A stretch of DNA of 64,000 nucleotides, from positions 17,861,816 to 17,925,815 of the forward strand of contig CM020619.1 in NCBI GenBank assembly GCA_009829735.1, given 5' to 3'. Positions within the stretch are counted from its first letter, which is position 1. Every line of letters starts with the position of its first letter. The notes under the pieces were generated by a model. It searched no databases and was not told the DNA's origin. It was given only the letters and a program-made list of their open reading frames with translations. A program made the translations under genes and the position numbers. The DNA is from Pyropia yezoensis (taxonomy: Eukaryota; Rhodophyta; Bangiophyceae; Bangiales; Bangiaceae). Below, piece by piece: positions 52,815-62,531 of this stretch.

Positions 52815-55800
52815 GAGGAAGGATGACCGGGGGGCGCTGGGGTTACCCAAGCAAGCCACCCCGGAGTACCGCGGGGAAAGCCCCACGGAGAGCGCGGTTG
52901 AGCCGACGCCGCATCAACCCCCGGGTACACCTTCCGGCCCCGACGACACGGCGTCAGGGTATTGATGACCAACCTCCAAGGTTGGGAGGAGAGGACGGGA
53001 AGCCCCGTCACGTTGAACCAGACAAGGGCCCTGTTCAGGATGCCCGAGCTACACCGGATATCGGTGTAGGACATGTGTTGTTTACCTTGGAAAACTTCAA
53101 GGTATCAGCCACACTGGGGGTTGACCCCCAGTCGACACGATCGTACTACCCTGTACTGGATACAGGGGCTGGACCCAACCTTATCCGGAAGGATACCCTC
53201 CCGGACAAGTGGCTTCCACGAGTCTGAGTGACTCGGGGACCCACCATCAAGGACGCGAATGGTCGACTCATTCGTACGACCGCAGCGATGTTGCTGCGGG
53301 TTACCATCGGGGATCTCACCACGGAAGTTGACTTCCTGGTATGTGAAACGCTATCGGTGCCCTGCATACTGGGGTGCACCTTCATCAACGTTCACGTTGA
53401 TGCAATCCGGCCAGGCCGGAGGACCGTCGAGCTTCAAGAAGCCGACGGGACGAAGCGAGGACACACGGCTATCGTCAGGGACCTGACGCTACAAGGAAGC
53501 CACGTTAACGTGGCTGAGGTGTACGCAAGCGTCGAGCCGAAGACACTTCGGTTGGCCAAGCGAACTCGCTTTGAGCCGTTGTCGGAGACAGTCCTCCCGG
53601 TTAACTGCGACCTCGCAGGCATCTGCAGAGTCCAGTCGAACCTACGGACGTACAAGCGCCATGGGTTGACCATGGCCAACGGTCTCATAGACCTCCCAGC
53701 AGGAGGGTCGTCCCTCCTAGTGATGGCGAACTATCGCCGCAAGGCAGTCACCCTCCCGAAGGGAACTATCCTCGGGATTGCCGAACTCTACGAAGGAGAT
53801 ATCCTTACCCCTGATAAGGAAGGTCAAGTGGAACCACTTGAAGTACTGGCGGTCGCCGAGACCACCGAGCGACAGCAACCCGATGACGGGAAGCCTAACC
53901 CATCGGCGGCTCCGGCGGACCTGCCGCCAAAGGACCAAGAGGCCTTGAAGGCACTGGCCGAGGCTGACCTCGACCACCTTCCCCCTTCGGTAGCCGAAGG
54001 GGTACGACGGATGCTAAGAAAGCATGACGTCATGTGGACAGGCGGGGCCTTGGGGACCATTGGGGCAACCCAACATCGTATAGACCTGGTACCAGGCGCA
54101 CGACCCGCCCGGTCACAACCGCACCGAGCGGGACCTATGCAACGATAGATCGTTGATGGAGAAGTGAAGAGGATGAGTGAAGCTAAGGTGATCCGACCTT
54201 CGATGTCGGAATGGGGTGCCCCAGTCGTTATTGTGCCGAAGAAGGATCAAACCCCTCGGTTTTGCATCGATTATCGACGCCTCAACTTGGTTACCAAGAA
54301 GGACTCATACCCTTTACCAAGGATGGATGAATGCATCGACTCCCTGGGGGAGGCTACGGTGTTTACCACCATCGACTGCAATGCCGGATACTGGCAGATC
54401 CCGGTGGCGGACGAGGATATCCCCAAGACGGCATTCGTCTGTCACAGTGGAGTGTACGAGTTCCTAAGGATGCCCTTCGGATTGTCCAACGCCCCCGCTA
54501 CATTCCAGCGGGCTATCGACATCATACTGTCGGGGGTGAAGTGGCGTAACTGCCTAGTGTACCTCGATGACGTCATCGTCTTCTCGCGTAACATGGATGA
54601 CCATGTACAACATGTTGACGAGGTACTCACCCTCTTGAGGAACGCCGGGGTAACCCTGCGTCTGAAGAAGTGCGCCTTCTTCCAACAGACGGTCGAGTAT
54701 CTGGGCCACCAGATAACCCCTGGTAAACTAGGGGTACTCGAAGCCAATACCCGGGCACTCCGGGATGCCCGGTTCCCCAACACCCAGACGCAGCTCAAGA
54801 GCTTCCTGGGAATGTGCAATGTATACCGACGGTTCGTCAAGGACTTCGCTCGGATAGCTAAACCGTTAACGGTTCTTACGAGCAGTACCTTACCCAAGGT
54901 ACTCCAACCCCCTTCGCCTAGCGAAGAGGAGGCATTCGAGTCGCTGAAGCGAGCCCTACTAGCCCCACCCGTCCTTGCGTTACCGCACCGACGGGGTACC
55001 TTCGTCATCGATGTCGATGCGTGTGATACACAAGTGGGATGCACCCTGTTACAGGGAGAGACGTTGATAGGTACCGATAACGTTATCCCGGACCTACGTC
55101 CGGTAGGGTACTTCAGCCGGACACTCAACCCGGCTGAGCGTAACTATAGTGCCACCGAGCGTGAATGCCTCGGAGTTATATGGGCAGTGCAACTGCTCCG
55201 TCCATACCTGGAGGGCTCCAGGTTCATCGTGAGGTCCGACCACGAACCCCTACGATGGCTCCTCAACCTTGGTGACAAGGATTCCGATAGCCATGGGAGG
55301 CTAGCCCGATGGAGGCTGAAGATGGCCGAGCATGACTACCGTACCGTGTATAAGGCTGGGTCAACCCACCATCTCGGAGACGCATTGTCTCGACTCGACA
55401 CCCCGAGCGGGGATACCCGCCCGGTGGACGAGGACATCCCGGTGGTACCGGTCTGCATGGTGGGTAACGCTACCCAAGGTATGGTTGACCATACCATGGC
55501 ACACCGAGCATGCCCACTAACCCTCGCGGACTTCCGCGAGGCACAAGCCAATGACGACGACTGTAGACGTCATCGCGCTAACCTCCTGGCCGGTACGGCC
55601 GGCATCTTCTCCGAGAACGAAGACGGACTCATATACCGGCGGGCACCCGCCGATGGACGACATCAAGTCGTGGTTCCCGTGTCCTTACGGCAAGCCGTCA
55701 TGGAACGAGAACACGAGAACCCCACAGCCGGACACCCGGGGGGTTCACGTATGTTCGCAGCAATGCGAAGGTTCTTCTACTGGCCAGCAATGGCCGTCGA

Positions 55801-56780
55801 CGTGGTCGACCACGTAAGGGGATGCCACCCCTGCGCACGTAACCGCATGAGTCTGCATAGGCAGGCGTCTGCCATGAAGCTATTCCCACCTGATGGGCCC
55901 AACGAGCAGGTCGCTATCGACATACTCGGGCCACTTCCGGTAACGGAAGAAGGGAACAGGTACATCCTGGTCATGTCTGACCGGTTCACTAAGCTGTCAC
56001 GAGCGGCAGCCATCCCGAATGATACGGCATACACCATCATGAACGCAGTGGTTGACCACTGGATCAGTGCATACGGAGTCATGAAGCAACTCCTCTCCGA
56101 CAACAGAGCAAACCTTACGTCAGCATTCTGCACTGAGGTCCTGGGCATGTTCGGTATCGAACCACGTCGGGCATCCGACTACCACCCGCAGTCCAACAGG
56201 CAGGTGGAGCGGTTCAACCGCACCATCGTAAAGATGCTACAGTGCTACGTGGCCGAGCACACGAGCACTTGGGACAGGCTTCTGTCCGTACTCACCCTGG
56301 CATACAATGCCAGGCCACATCGGAGCACAAACATTGCTCCGCTGGAGTGGGTTATGCCACTAGGCGTCGGTAACCTGACGCTGCCACCCGGCAGGTGCAC
56401 TCGGTATGATACACCGAAGGGCCGACCCGCCGAACGCATCCACCTAGCTTGGTTGGCCAAGCTATCGTGGATGATTCCTAAGCTCAAGGGTGCCCTTGAC
56501 AGAACACAACTTCGATATAAGAAGAACTTCGACGCCCGACTACGGGTGCGCAACGCAACCCTGGTAACAGGTGACTGGGTCTATATCAGACACCAGAAGT
56601 TCCGAGGGAACAAGCTTATGCAACCGGTCAAGGGACCGTACCAGATCCTCCACAGAGATGACCACTCTGGTATCTTACACTCCGATACGGAGATTCAACG
56701 CATCAGCATGAATGATGTCACACCTGCTCCGATGCCGGAACAGCCTCAGCCGGTACCGGCTGGGTTGCTACATGAAGCTC
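51737..56780 (+). repeat. Near-identical repeat of 46191-51236 across the gap
   Basis: Offset is about 5545 bp, and over about 5.05 kb the two stretches differ by only about two homopolymer-length changes that I could find. It starts inside gag and extends to the end of the integrase region. Most simply two overlapping contigs placed side by side; a true tandem or recombined element is the alternative. Confidence 0.9.
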
Positions 56781-57025
56781 TTACAACCCACCGGTCAGAT
56801 GACCCGGTGGGACCGGATGGGATTCCATACCAAGTAGAGAGCGTGGTCGGACACACCGACCCGGACCTACCAGGACCCTGGTACGTCAAGGTTATGTGGG
56901 TCGGATACGACTCACCCACCTGGGAACAGGCGGCAAATATACCCCGCCAACTCCTCATGCCCTACATGAGGCGACGACGCCTTGTAACAACCCAACCGAC
57001 ACCTACTTCGGCTGTTGGGGGGTGA
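52823..57025 (+). CDS. Chromovirus pol region with chromodomain (second copy)
   Basis: Protease VLDTGAG (about 53155), RT with YLDDVIVFS (about 54560), RNase H (about 54990-55410), integrase zinc finger (HPGGSRMF ... GCHPCARNR, about 55730-55850) and DDE core (IDILGPLPVTEEGNRYILV, DRFTKLSRAA, SDYHPQSNRQVERFNRTI). A C-terminal chromodomain follows (VESVVGHTDPDL, WYVKVMWVGYDSPTWEQA, about 56820-56970), which marks the chromovirus clade and is thought to guide insertion into chromatin. From RT to chromodomain it is a single open frame; the protease part lies in separate upstream frames. Confidence 0.9.
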
Positions 57026-57067
57026 GGCCTATACCTACTAAGTAGGGTGTGACATGGTTATGGCAGA

Positions 57068-57163
57068 CTTAGGATTCTAAGTCAAATCAGACTTAGGTTT
57101 CTAAGTCGAACCAAGCTTAGGTCACTAAGTAGAGCTAAGCTTAGGTAACGAAGTAAAACCTGA
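57068..57163. repeat. 4 x 24-bp tandem repeat downstream of pol
   Basis: Four degenerate units beginning cttagg, each with an internal cttagg...ctaag stem. It lies just after the pol stop codon and could form a row of small hairpins, for example an RNA-processing or 3'-end signal for either strand. Confidence 0.85.
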
Positions 57164-57466
57164 ACCTTAATAAGTTAACTTAAAGGTAAAGGCTAACTCC
57201 GATAATATCGAAGTAACTAGGGAGCTTACACGGGAGGATGACCTCCCCAAGCCAAGACACCAAGTGAGGGAGGATGACCTCCCCAAGCATGAACCTACCG
57301 GAAGAAGTTGGACGGGAGGCAAGGCACCACTGAGCCAGAAGGGGTACTCCCCAGGGCAGCAAACAGAGGCAAGCAATGCCCCCAGCGGGGGATGAGTTTA
57401 CACTCACTACTACCCGGCCACCATAAGGGCCACCGGGTCCCTCTCCCGTACAAACAATAACACTCC
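57164..57466. other. Spacer between pol and the antisense ORF
   Basis: Contains two copies of ggaggatgacctcccc, itself a near-palindrome, about 36 bp apart at about 57230-57290. Otherwise no coding signal. Confidence 0.6.
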
Positions 57467-59860
57467 TCAGTGGGTAGACCCACTGCCCGAGGGAGGCCAC
57501 TCACGCGTAAGCGCGTATACCTCCGTGCTCCACCGGTCGGCAATGTCACGACGGTCGATCACCCGAGTTACCTCGGTGCATAGCTGGACGAGGGTGCTGC
57601 GGCCAGCCTCCACGTCCTCCAGAGCTTTCTGGAGGCGGTCCAGCACGCCACCGAAGCAACGCGCTGACCCAACTAGCGCAGCACCTGGGGGGATATCCCC
57701 CCAGCTAACAGAGAGACCCTCCCGCATTGCGCGGGTAACTAGGGCGTCAACGCCTTCATACCAGAGACGGGGACCCCCGTCATTCATGACAGGGGCGGGA
57801 GGTGACACTGGCGCAGCCAGAGGAGCCACAGGAGCCGACACGGCTACCACCGGAGCCGGTGGCACCTGATACGAGGCCCGGTAGGACCCTACCGAAGGGG
57901 CTCCACCGTAACCCCGGCGGGGCTCCGCCCGACGACGGGACACCTCACGCTCCCCACCCGCAGAGCCCCACTCTCGGGGACGACGGCAAACCGCCGCCGG
58001 CATCGGGTTACCGAACCACGGAGCAAGGACCTGAAGAGGGTCATGGATAACCATGGGAATACCCAGGTCAGCAACAGCCTCGGTGGATGCCCACCCATGG
58101 CAACTGGGCTCACCCGGCTGAGTACGCCGGACACGCAACGAGTGACGAGGCAAGGGGGAAGCCCCAGCCTGCGGGTCCCGGTACGGGGGAAGGGCCAACA
58201 CCCCAGCCCAGTTCACGGCATCGTGAACAGCCAGCAGGGCTTCGAACTCCCGGGCCAACCCGGTCTTGGCGGCTATCAGATCCACGCCCAATTGCGCGAT
58301 GTGCCGACGGACACCCGTCGGAAGATGAAACAGACGACCCTGCCGGCGGACGGACAGCAAGAAGGATGAAGCCTGCCCGAGGGTAACCTCAAGGGTGAAG
58401 GTACCCTGCAACGGGTGGACCGGTCGCGAGGCCAACACACTCCCGAAGTAGCGAAGACCGGAGCCGGTGTCAAACCGGAAAGCAGGGGCGGGTTCCCACC
58501 CCTCCTGCCATAGCGGCGGGCGCACGGGAGTGTATACCGGAGCACGACCGTTGCCGGTCTGCAACGCACACGTTATATCCGTGCGGAACGCATCCGCCAT
58601 GACACCATGGTTACGTCGCCAACTCGACGCCGACTTCAACCCCGCCATGGGCGGGTAGGGAGCCGTCAACGACAGATACGGGGGTACCCCCGGGTAGTAG
58701 TCAAAGTCGGGATACCGACCGGTACTGCCCACCGTCTCCCCAAACGCAACCGGCTCCGCCGCCGCCGCAATCCCCCGAGCACTAGCCGGGTAGTCAATCT
58801 CCCGCGGCAACGCGGGGGCAATCAGGTCGCAGACCCCGAAGTTGGGGTCGAGGTAGACCTCACCCCGTCCCACCCGGGTGCGCCAGAGCTGCGCATGCCG
58901 GTCGTCCGGCTGACTCAGGATCCAATGGTGTTCCACCCGGACCGCGTTCGGCTGGTTGACCAGCCGCACCAACTCCCGCTCCCAGCTCGGGTCCACCTTG
59001 ACGCGCCGGGAGGACTCTCCACGGGGATGCACCAGGTGGAAGTCCACCCGCATACGCCCATCGGACTCCATCGACTCTTGCACCGTGAGGCCTCGAACCC
59101 GAGCCACCAAGTCGGACACCGACATGGCGGGTTGACCCGCCGCCACGGCGACGCCGCCACCCAACGGGGCAACCCGGGCAGGACCAGGAAGAATCGGGGG
59201 CGCCGGGGGACGCACCACCGGCAGAGGGGCCGACGTCGGAGATGGACGAGGCCGAGGAGGAAGAAGAAGGGCGGGCGCCCGCCCGGAGTAACTCCCGGTG
59301 TCAACCGCCATGGGAGAAGGAGCGTCTTGACCGCTCGACACCCGCGGCACCGCAGGTATGGTACCGGCGCCGGCACCACCCGTCGGCGTAGCCCCCGCCT
59401 CGGAAGGGGAAGGCACTTGGACAGCCTCCGGAGCCGGAGCCCCGGCCGTGCGGACACCCGCACCGTCTTGACCCGCCGCACCGGGTGTCGCACCGCCACC
59501 ACCACCCGCGTCAACGTCGGGACCGCCTCGAGGAGTCACCGCCCGGACACCCGGACCACCTTGACCAGCCGGAGTCGGCTGCGGGTCGCCACCTCCGCCG
59601 CAGGGCGGACCATCTTGAGGTAGCTGCGGTGAGCCGGCACCGGCACCAGGCTCCATCCGGGCAGCCGGCAGAGAGGGGGTAGAAGCCGCCACGCGCGGTT
59701 GACCGCCGGGTTGACCTCCGGCCGACGGCACCGTCGTGCCGCTGCACACGGACGACAGTCCTCCGGCCGACAGACGGACGGACACCGCAGGCTCGTCGTC
59801 GTCAGACGAGCTCACCCCGTAACGCGCGGCGTCGGGACCGACAGGCGCGTCGTCCTCCAT
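57467..59860 (-). CDS. 797-aa antisense ORF of the chromovirus
   Basis: Long open frame on the strand opposite gag-pol, between pol and the 3' LTR. The N-terminal third is Pro/Gly/Ala-rich and disordered. From about residue 265 it has balanced composition and looks folded (SVSDLVARVRGLTVQESMES, GRMRVDFHLVHPRGESSRRV, YFGSVLASRPVHPLQGTFTL, SVRRQGRLFHLPTGVRRHIA); a second short conserved-looking block ends the protein (LVQLCTEVTRVIDRRDIADR). No transmembrane or signal segment suggests an envelope. Some plant Ty3/gypsy lineages carry antisense accessory ORFs at this position; function is unknown there too. It looks intact. Confidence 0.7.
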   Translation of the reverse strand: MEDDAPVGPDAARYGVSSSDDDEPAVSVRLSAGGLSSVCSGTTVPSAGGQPGGQPRVAASTPSLPAARMEPGAGAGSPQLPQDGPPCGGGGDPQPTPAGQGGPGVRAVTPRGGPDVDAGGGGGATPGAAGQDGAGVRTAGAPAPEAVQVPSPSEAGATPTGGAGAGTIPAVPRVSSGQDAPSPMAVDTGSYSGRAPALLLPPRPRPSPTSAPLPVVRPPAPPILPGPARVAPLGGGVAVAAGQPAMSVSDLVARVRGLTVQESMESDGRMRVDFHLVHPRGESSRRVKVDPSWERELVRLVNQPNAVRVEHHWILSQPDDRHAQLWRTRVGRGEVYLDPNFGVCDLIAPALPREIDYPASARGIAAAAEPVAFGETVGSTGRYPDFDYYPGVPPYLSLTAPYPPMAGLKSASSWRRNHGVMADAFRTDITCALQTGNGRAPVYTPVRPPLWQEGWEPAPAFRFDTGSGLRYFGSVLASRPVHPLQGTFTLEVTLGQASSFLLSVRRQGRLFHLPTGVRRHIAQLGVDLIAAKTGLAREFEALLAVHDAVNWAGVLALPPYRDPQAGASPLPRHSLRVRRTQPGEPSCHGWASTEAVADLGIPMVIHDPLQVLAPWFGNPMPAAVCRRPREWGSAGGEREVSRRRAEPRRGYGGAPSVGSYRASYQVPPAPVVAVSAPVAPLAAPVSPPAPVMNDGGPRLWYEGVDALVTRAMREGLSVSWGDIPPGAALVGSARCFGGVLDRLQKALEDVEAGRSTLVQLCTEVTRVIDRRDIADRWSTEVYALTREWPPSGSGSTH

Positions 59861-60498
59861 CTCCTCCCCGATCAGGAGGTCTTCCTCCTATTCAAGCACC
59901 TGGGGATAGGACATGATAACGGGTGCGGAGTCCCCCGCGCCCACAAGCCGTCGACGGCTACGACCCGGTACGGTGGGATAACTGGGACGAGCCAGGGAAG
60001 CGTGGGCACCCGCGCTTATGACCACAAACGGCCACGAGAAGCGCCACAGGCGCGCGGGTCAACCCGCGCCCCACGAGGCTACGAACGGGCTCCACCCAGG
60101 CACCTGGGCGGGCCGGGGCCACACCCCCGTACGGGGCAACCAAGAGGGGTTCACCCCGAAACCGCCCCCGCGAAAAGCGGGAGCGGTCGCTCCCATTCAC
60201 TCGGTAACACGAGAGGGGCTCCCCTACCACCAGACACCTGGTGGCGGATCCGCTTGCACCACCCCTCGGAAAGGGGGGTCGTGAACAGAACCCGCATCGG
60301 GAATTTAGCGGTCCGGAAAACGGATCGTGTGTGTACCACACAAAGGGGGGCACCCCCCTCAGACAACCTCGAGAAGGGGTGTCTGTCGCGACGGGGCGCA
60401 AAGCCCCACCCGACTGGTAAACGGTCACGCGACCCACTTACATTCGGTAACCCGAATGCAACTCGACCCGAGGACGGGCCGAGTCTAAGGGGGGGATA
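59861..60498. other. Spacer between the antisense ORF and the 3' LTR
   Basis: Low-complexity free, with no domain on the plus strand. It should contain the promoter for the antisense ORF and ends in the polypurine tract at about 60488-60498. Confidence 0.5.
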
Positions 60499-60861
60499 TG
60501 TAGCAATATGGTTGGCCGTATTGTAACCCTAATATTAGGGGGGCTACTTCTAACCCTTAACTTCCAATTTGATAGTTCGTACTGGTCACGGTATCTATAA
60601 GTTACGTATGACCAGAGGGACTTGCATCTTGGGGGGGAGGGTAGTTAGTAGTGTCTCCGAGGGTTTATAACGTGGGGGCCGGCGGCGAATCCACCGCCGG
60701 CCAAGGTAGAACAACAAACCCCTCCCATTTGGGCTCCCATCTTGGTCCCGTGGCTTGCGCTCCAAGGACAGCAACCTTGGCCTCCCGGTGACGTTGGTGC
60801 CGATCCCCCTTGGTGAGTGTTCCCTGAGAGTGGACGTGCGACGGATTCCTATTGTGCTACA
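60499..60861 (+). repeat. 3' LTR of the chromovirus
   Basis: 363 bp, identical by eye to the 5' LTR. Preceded by the polypurine tract aagggggggata (about 60488-60498). Confidence 0.95.
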
Positions 60862-60866
60862 GCTCC
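60862..60866. repeat. Target-site duplication, right copy (gctcc)
   Basis: Direct repeat gctcc immediately after the chromovirus 3' LTR. Copia RNase H sequence resumes here. Confidence 0.9.
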
Positions 60867-61114
60867 ACCCATCCCACAGAGAAGCGGCTATTGATCGACA
60901 TCGCAGGGCTGCGCGAGTCCTACGCGCGGCGGGAGATCTCTAGTCTTGGCCTTGTCGCGACAGAGCACAACGTCGCCGATGGCATGACGAAGCTGAGGTG
61001 TGGCGGCGCACTAGACTGCCTACTTAAGACTGGTATCGACACTACGCCGGTGGCCCAGTGGGTCGTCCGCCCCGCTGTTGGACCCCTGCGTCCGACCACG
61101 GGGGGAGGGGGCAG
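60867..61114 (+). other. Copia RNase H end and polypurine tract (right of the insertion)
   Basis: Reads EKRLLIDIAGLRESYARREI, SSLGLVATEHNVADGMTKL, the classic end of copia RNase H, continuing from the part left of the chromovirus. Then a spacer and the purine-rich ggggggaggggg before the LTR. Confidence 0.85.
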
Positions 61115-61636
61115 TGTGAATCTGCGGCATGTCGGTGCTGTGCGGCACCCGTGTCCATGATTGACGGCGGCCAGATATGGCTGCACGGCTGTGGGGAGGA
61201 CGCGGGATGTCTCCGTTGGGCGTGGTCGGCTACGGGGGGCAGCTGGCCTCCCGGCGAGCTGTGCTGGCGGAGCGAGCGAACGGGGAAGGCTCGGGTACCT
61301 GGGCTCCCCGTGGCGCCTTGAGAGTGGCCTCGTGAGCTGGGTGGCGGCACCGCCCACTGGCTGGGTGGGCCACCCATTACGGGGTCCTGGCGAGACACGG
61401 GCGCGCAACCGCACGGGCACGCGCGAGAGGCACGCGTGCGGAGAGAAGGGGTGCTTTTGAGGGGGACCGACAGTCGCTGCAGGCGGTGGTCCCGCTCCCG
61501 TTTGGTTCTCTTGTCTTTATATCGTAAACAGCCCGTTCGTTTGGCGCACGTTGAACGGCGCTTCACTGGCAGCCGTGGGGGTCGGTTGGTTCGTCCCCAC
61601 GCTACGAGACCACTTTGTTACCCGATAGTTGTCACA
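61115..61636 (+). repeat. 3' LTR of the copia element
   Basis: Starts TGTGA after a purine tract (ggggggaggggg, about 61099-61112) and ends TCACA, a matching inverted terminus. Length 522 bp. A TATA-like tttatat lies near 61516. The copy at the other end is not found. Confidence 0.6.
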
Positions 61637-61949
61637 CACCCACCAGTCGATGGGCCACCCACCGGTGCACCAGCAGAAACCGCAACCGGCAGGCGCGCCC
61701 CCCCCGGCGACGGCAGCGCCTTGCGCACCAACAGCAGCCCCGACGTCATTATCTGGCCGAGCAGACAGCAGAGGAAGCCCACGGCAAACAGCTGCGTGCC
61801 CTTGACGCCAAAGCCCCCCACCCGTTGCGCCAGCGTAAACGGGCGGTCCGTCTGGAAGACGTTGGACGGGAGGCTCGCCACCTACGCGCCCAGCCCAGAC
61901 TTGGCCGCCGCCGCCGCCCCGTCCAGAGCCACCGACGACGCAGGCAGGG
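61637..61949 (-). pseudogene. RETICULATA-related (DUF3411) gene fragment
   Basis: On the minus strand: VASLPSNVFQTDRPFTLAQR, VGGFGVKGTQLFAVGFLCCL, LGQIMTSGLLLVRKALPSP. This matches the plant RETICULATA/RER block (LPSSxFExxRPG, FxVxQRIATFFYKGxLY, VGFxCGxIGQGIANLxM), a plastid-envelope membrane protein family. Only about 100 codons remain, bounded by the copia 3' LTR on one side and a chromovirus 5' LTR on the other. A stop codon (61882-61884) falls where the family has an aromatic residue just before LPSNVF. A disrupted host gene or gene fragment; the missing ends are not seen in the window. Confidence 0.65.
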
Positions 61950-62311
61950 TGTAGCAATATGGATGACCGTATTGTGATCCTAATATAGGGGGACTACTTC
62001 TAACCCTTAACTTTCAATTTGGGAGTCCGTCTTGGTCACGGTATCTATAAGTTTCGTATGACCAGAGGGACTTGCATCTTGGGGTGGAGGGTATTTAGTA
62101 GTGTCTCCGAGGGTTTATAACGAGGGGGCCGGCGGCGAATCCACTGCCGGCCATGGTAAAACAACAAACCCCTCCCATTTGGGCTTCCATCTTGGTTCCG
62201 TGGCTTGCGCTCCAAGGACAGCAACCTTGGCTTTCCGGTGACGTTGGTGCCGATCCCCTTTCGTGAGTGTTCCCTGAGAGTGGACGTGCAGCGGTTCCCT
62301 ATGGTGCTACA
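61950..62311 (+). repeat. 5' LTR of the second chromovirus copy
   Basis: 362 bp, TGTAGCA to TGCTACA. The five bases before it (caggg, 61945-61949) are the candidate target duplication; the right partner lies beyond the window. A TATA-like tttataa is kept at about 62115. Confidence 0.9.
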
Positions 62312-62531
62312 TTGGTGGAGCAGCAGGGGACGGGTTTCCGTCACCCTTGTGGTGACGCCGTCTTCGGCCCTGGCACACGGATAGGGAGTCGGTCCTTTTC
62401 TTGTACTCGTGGTGTTGCGACCTGGTTGATTGTGTTGAGTGGTTACGTTTGACTGCGATCTACTGTTGCTCTCCCCCAACCTACCCCCTCGCTCTCTTGT
62501 TCGTGGTGACTGTTACGTCGGTTGACTGATT

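Larger units (their letters stand above)
44497..60861 (+). mobile_element. Ty3/gypsy chromovirus, young, with an antisense ORF
   Basis: Two 363-bp LTRs that look identical, TSD gctcc, gag, protease, RT, RNase H, integrase and a C-terminal chromodomain in gypsy order. After pol come a short tandem repeat, a 797-aa ORF on the opposite strand, a polypurine tract and the 3' LTR. As assembled it contains 500 Ns (51237-51736) flanked by about 5.05 kb of nearly identical sequence on each side. If the repeat is an assembly overlap, the element is about 10.8 kb. It looks close to whole, with only a few interruptions of the reading frames. Identical LTRs indicate very recent insertion. GC content is lower than that of the host genes. 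Confidence 0.93.
40540..61636 (+). mobile_element. Ty1/copia retroelement, decayed, split by a nested chromovirus
   Basis: Parts in copia order: gag-like sequence with a CCHC knuckle (CFNCDASDHMARDC, about 40912-40955), aspartic protease (about 41367-41700), integrase with HHCC zinc site (HRHFDHP ... CDVCQR, about 41757-42560), RT (about 43200-43990, YVDDLF box), RNase H (from about 44035) and 3' LTR (61115-61636). The RNase H region is interrupted at 44496/60867 by the chromovirus. The element is broken many times (roughly five or more interruptions, besides the insertion) and no 5' LTR is recognised. It is clearly older than the element inside it. Confidence 0.85.

Noticed and set aside
58607-59623. 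Plus-strand 338-codon Arg/His-rich frame
   Set aside because: Shadow of the antisense ORF, with biased composition.
57467-59860. Antisense ORF as an envelope gene
   Set aside because: No signal peptide, transmembrane segment or cleavage site visible, and the orientation is opposite to gag-pol.
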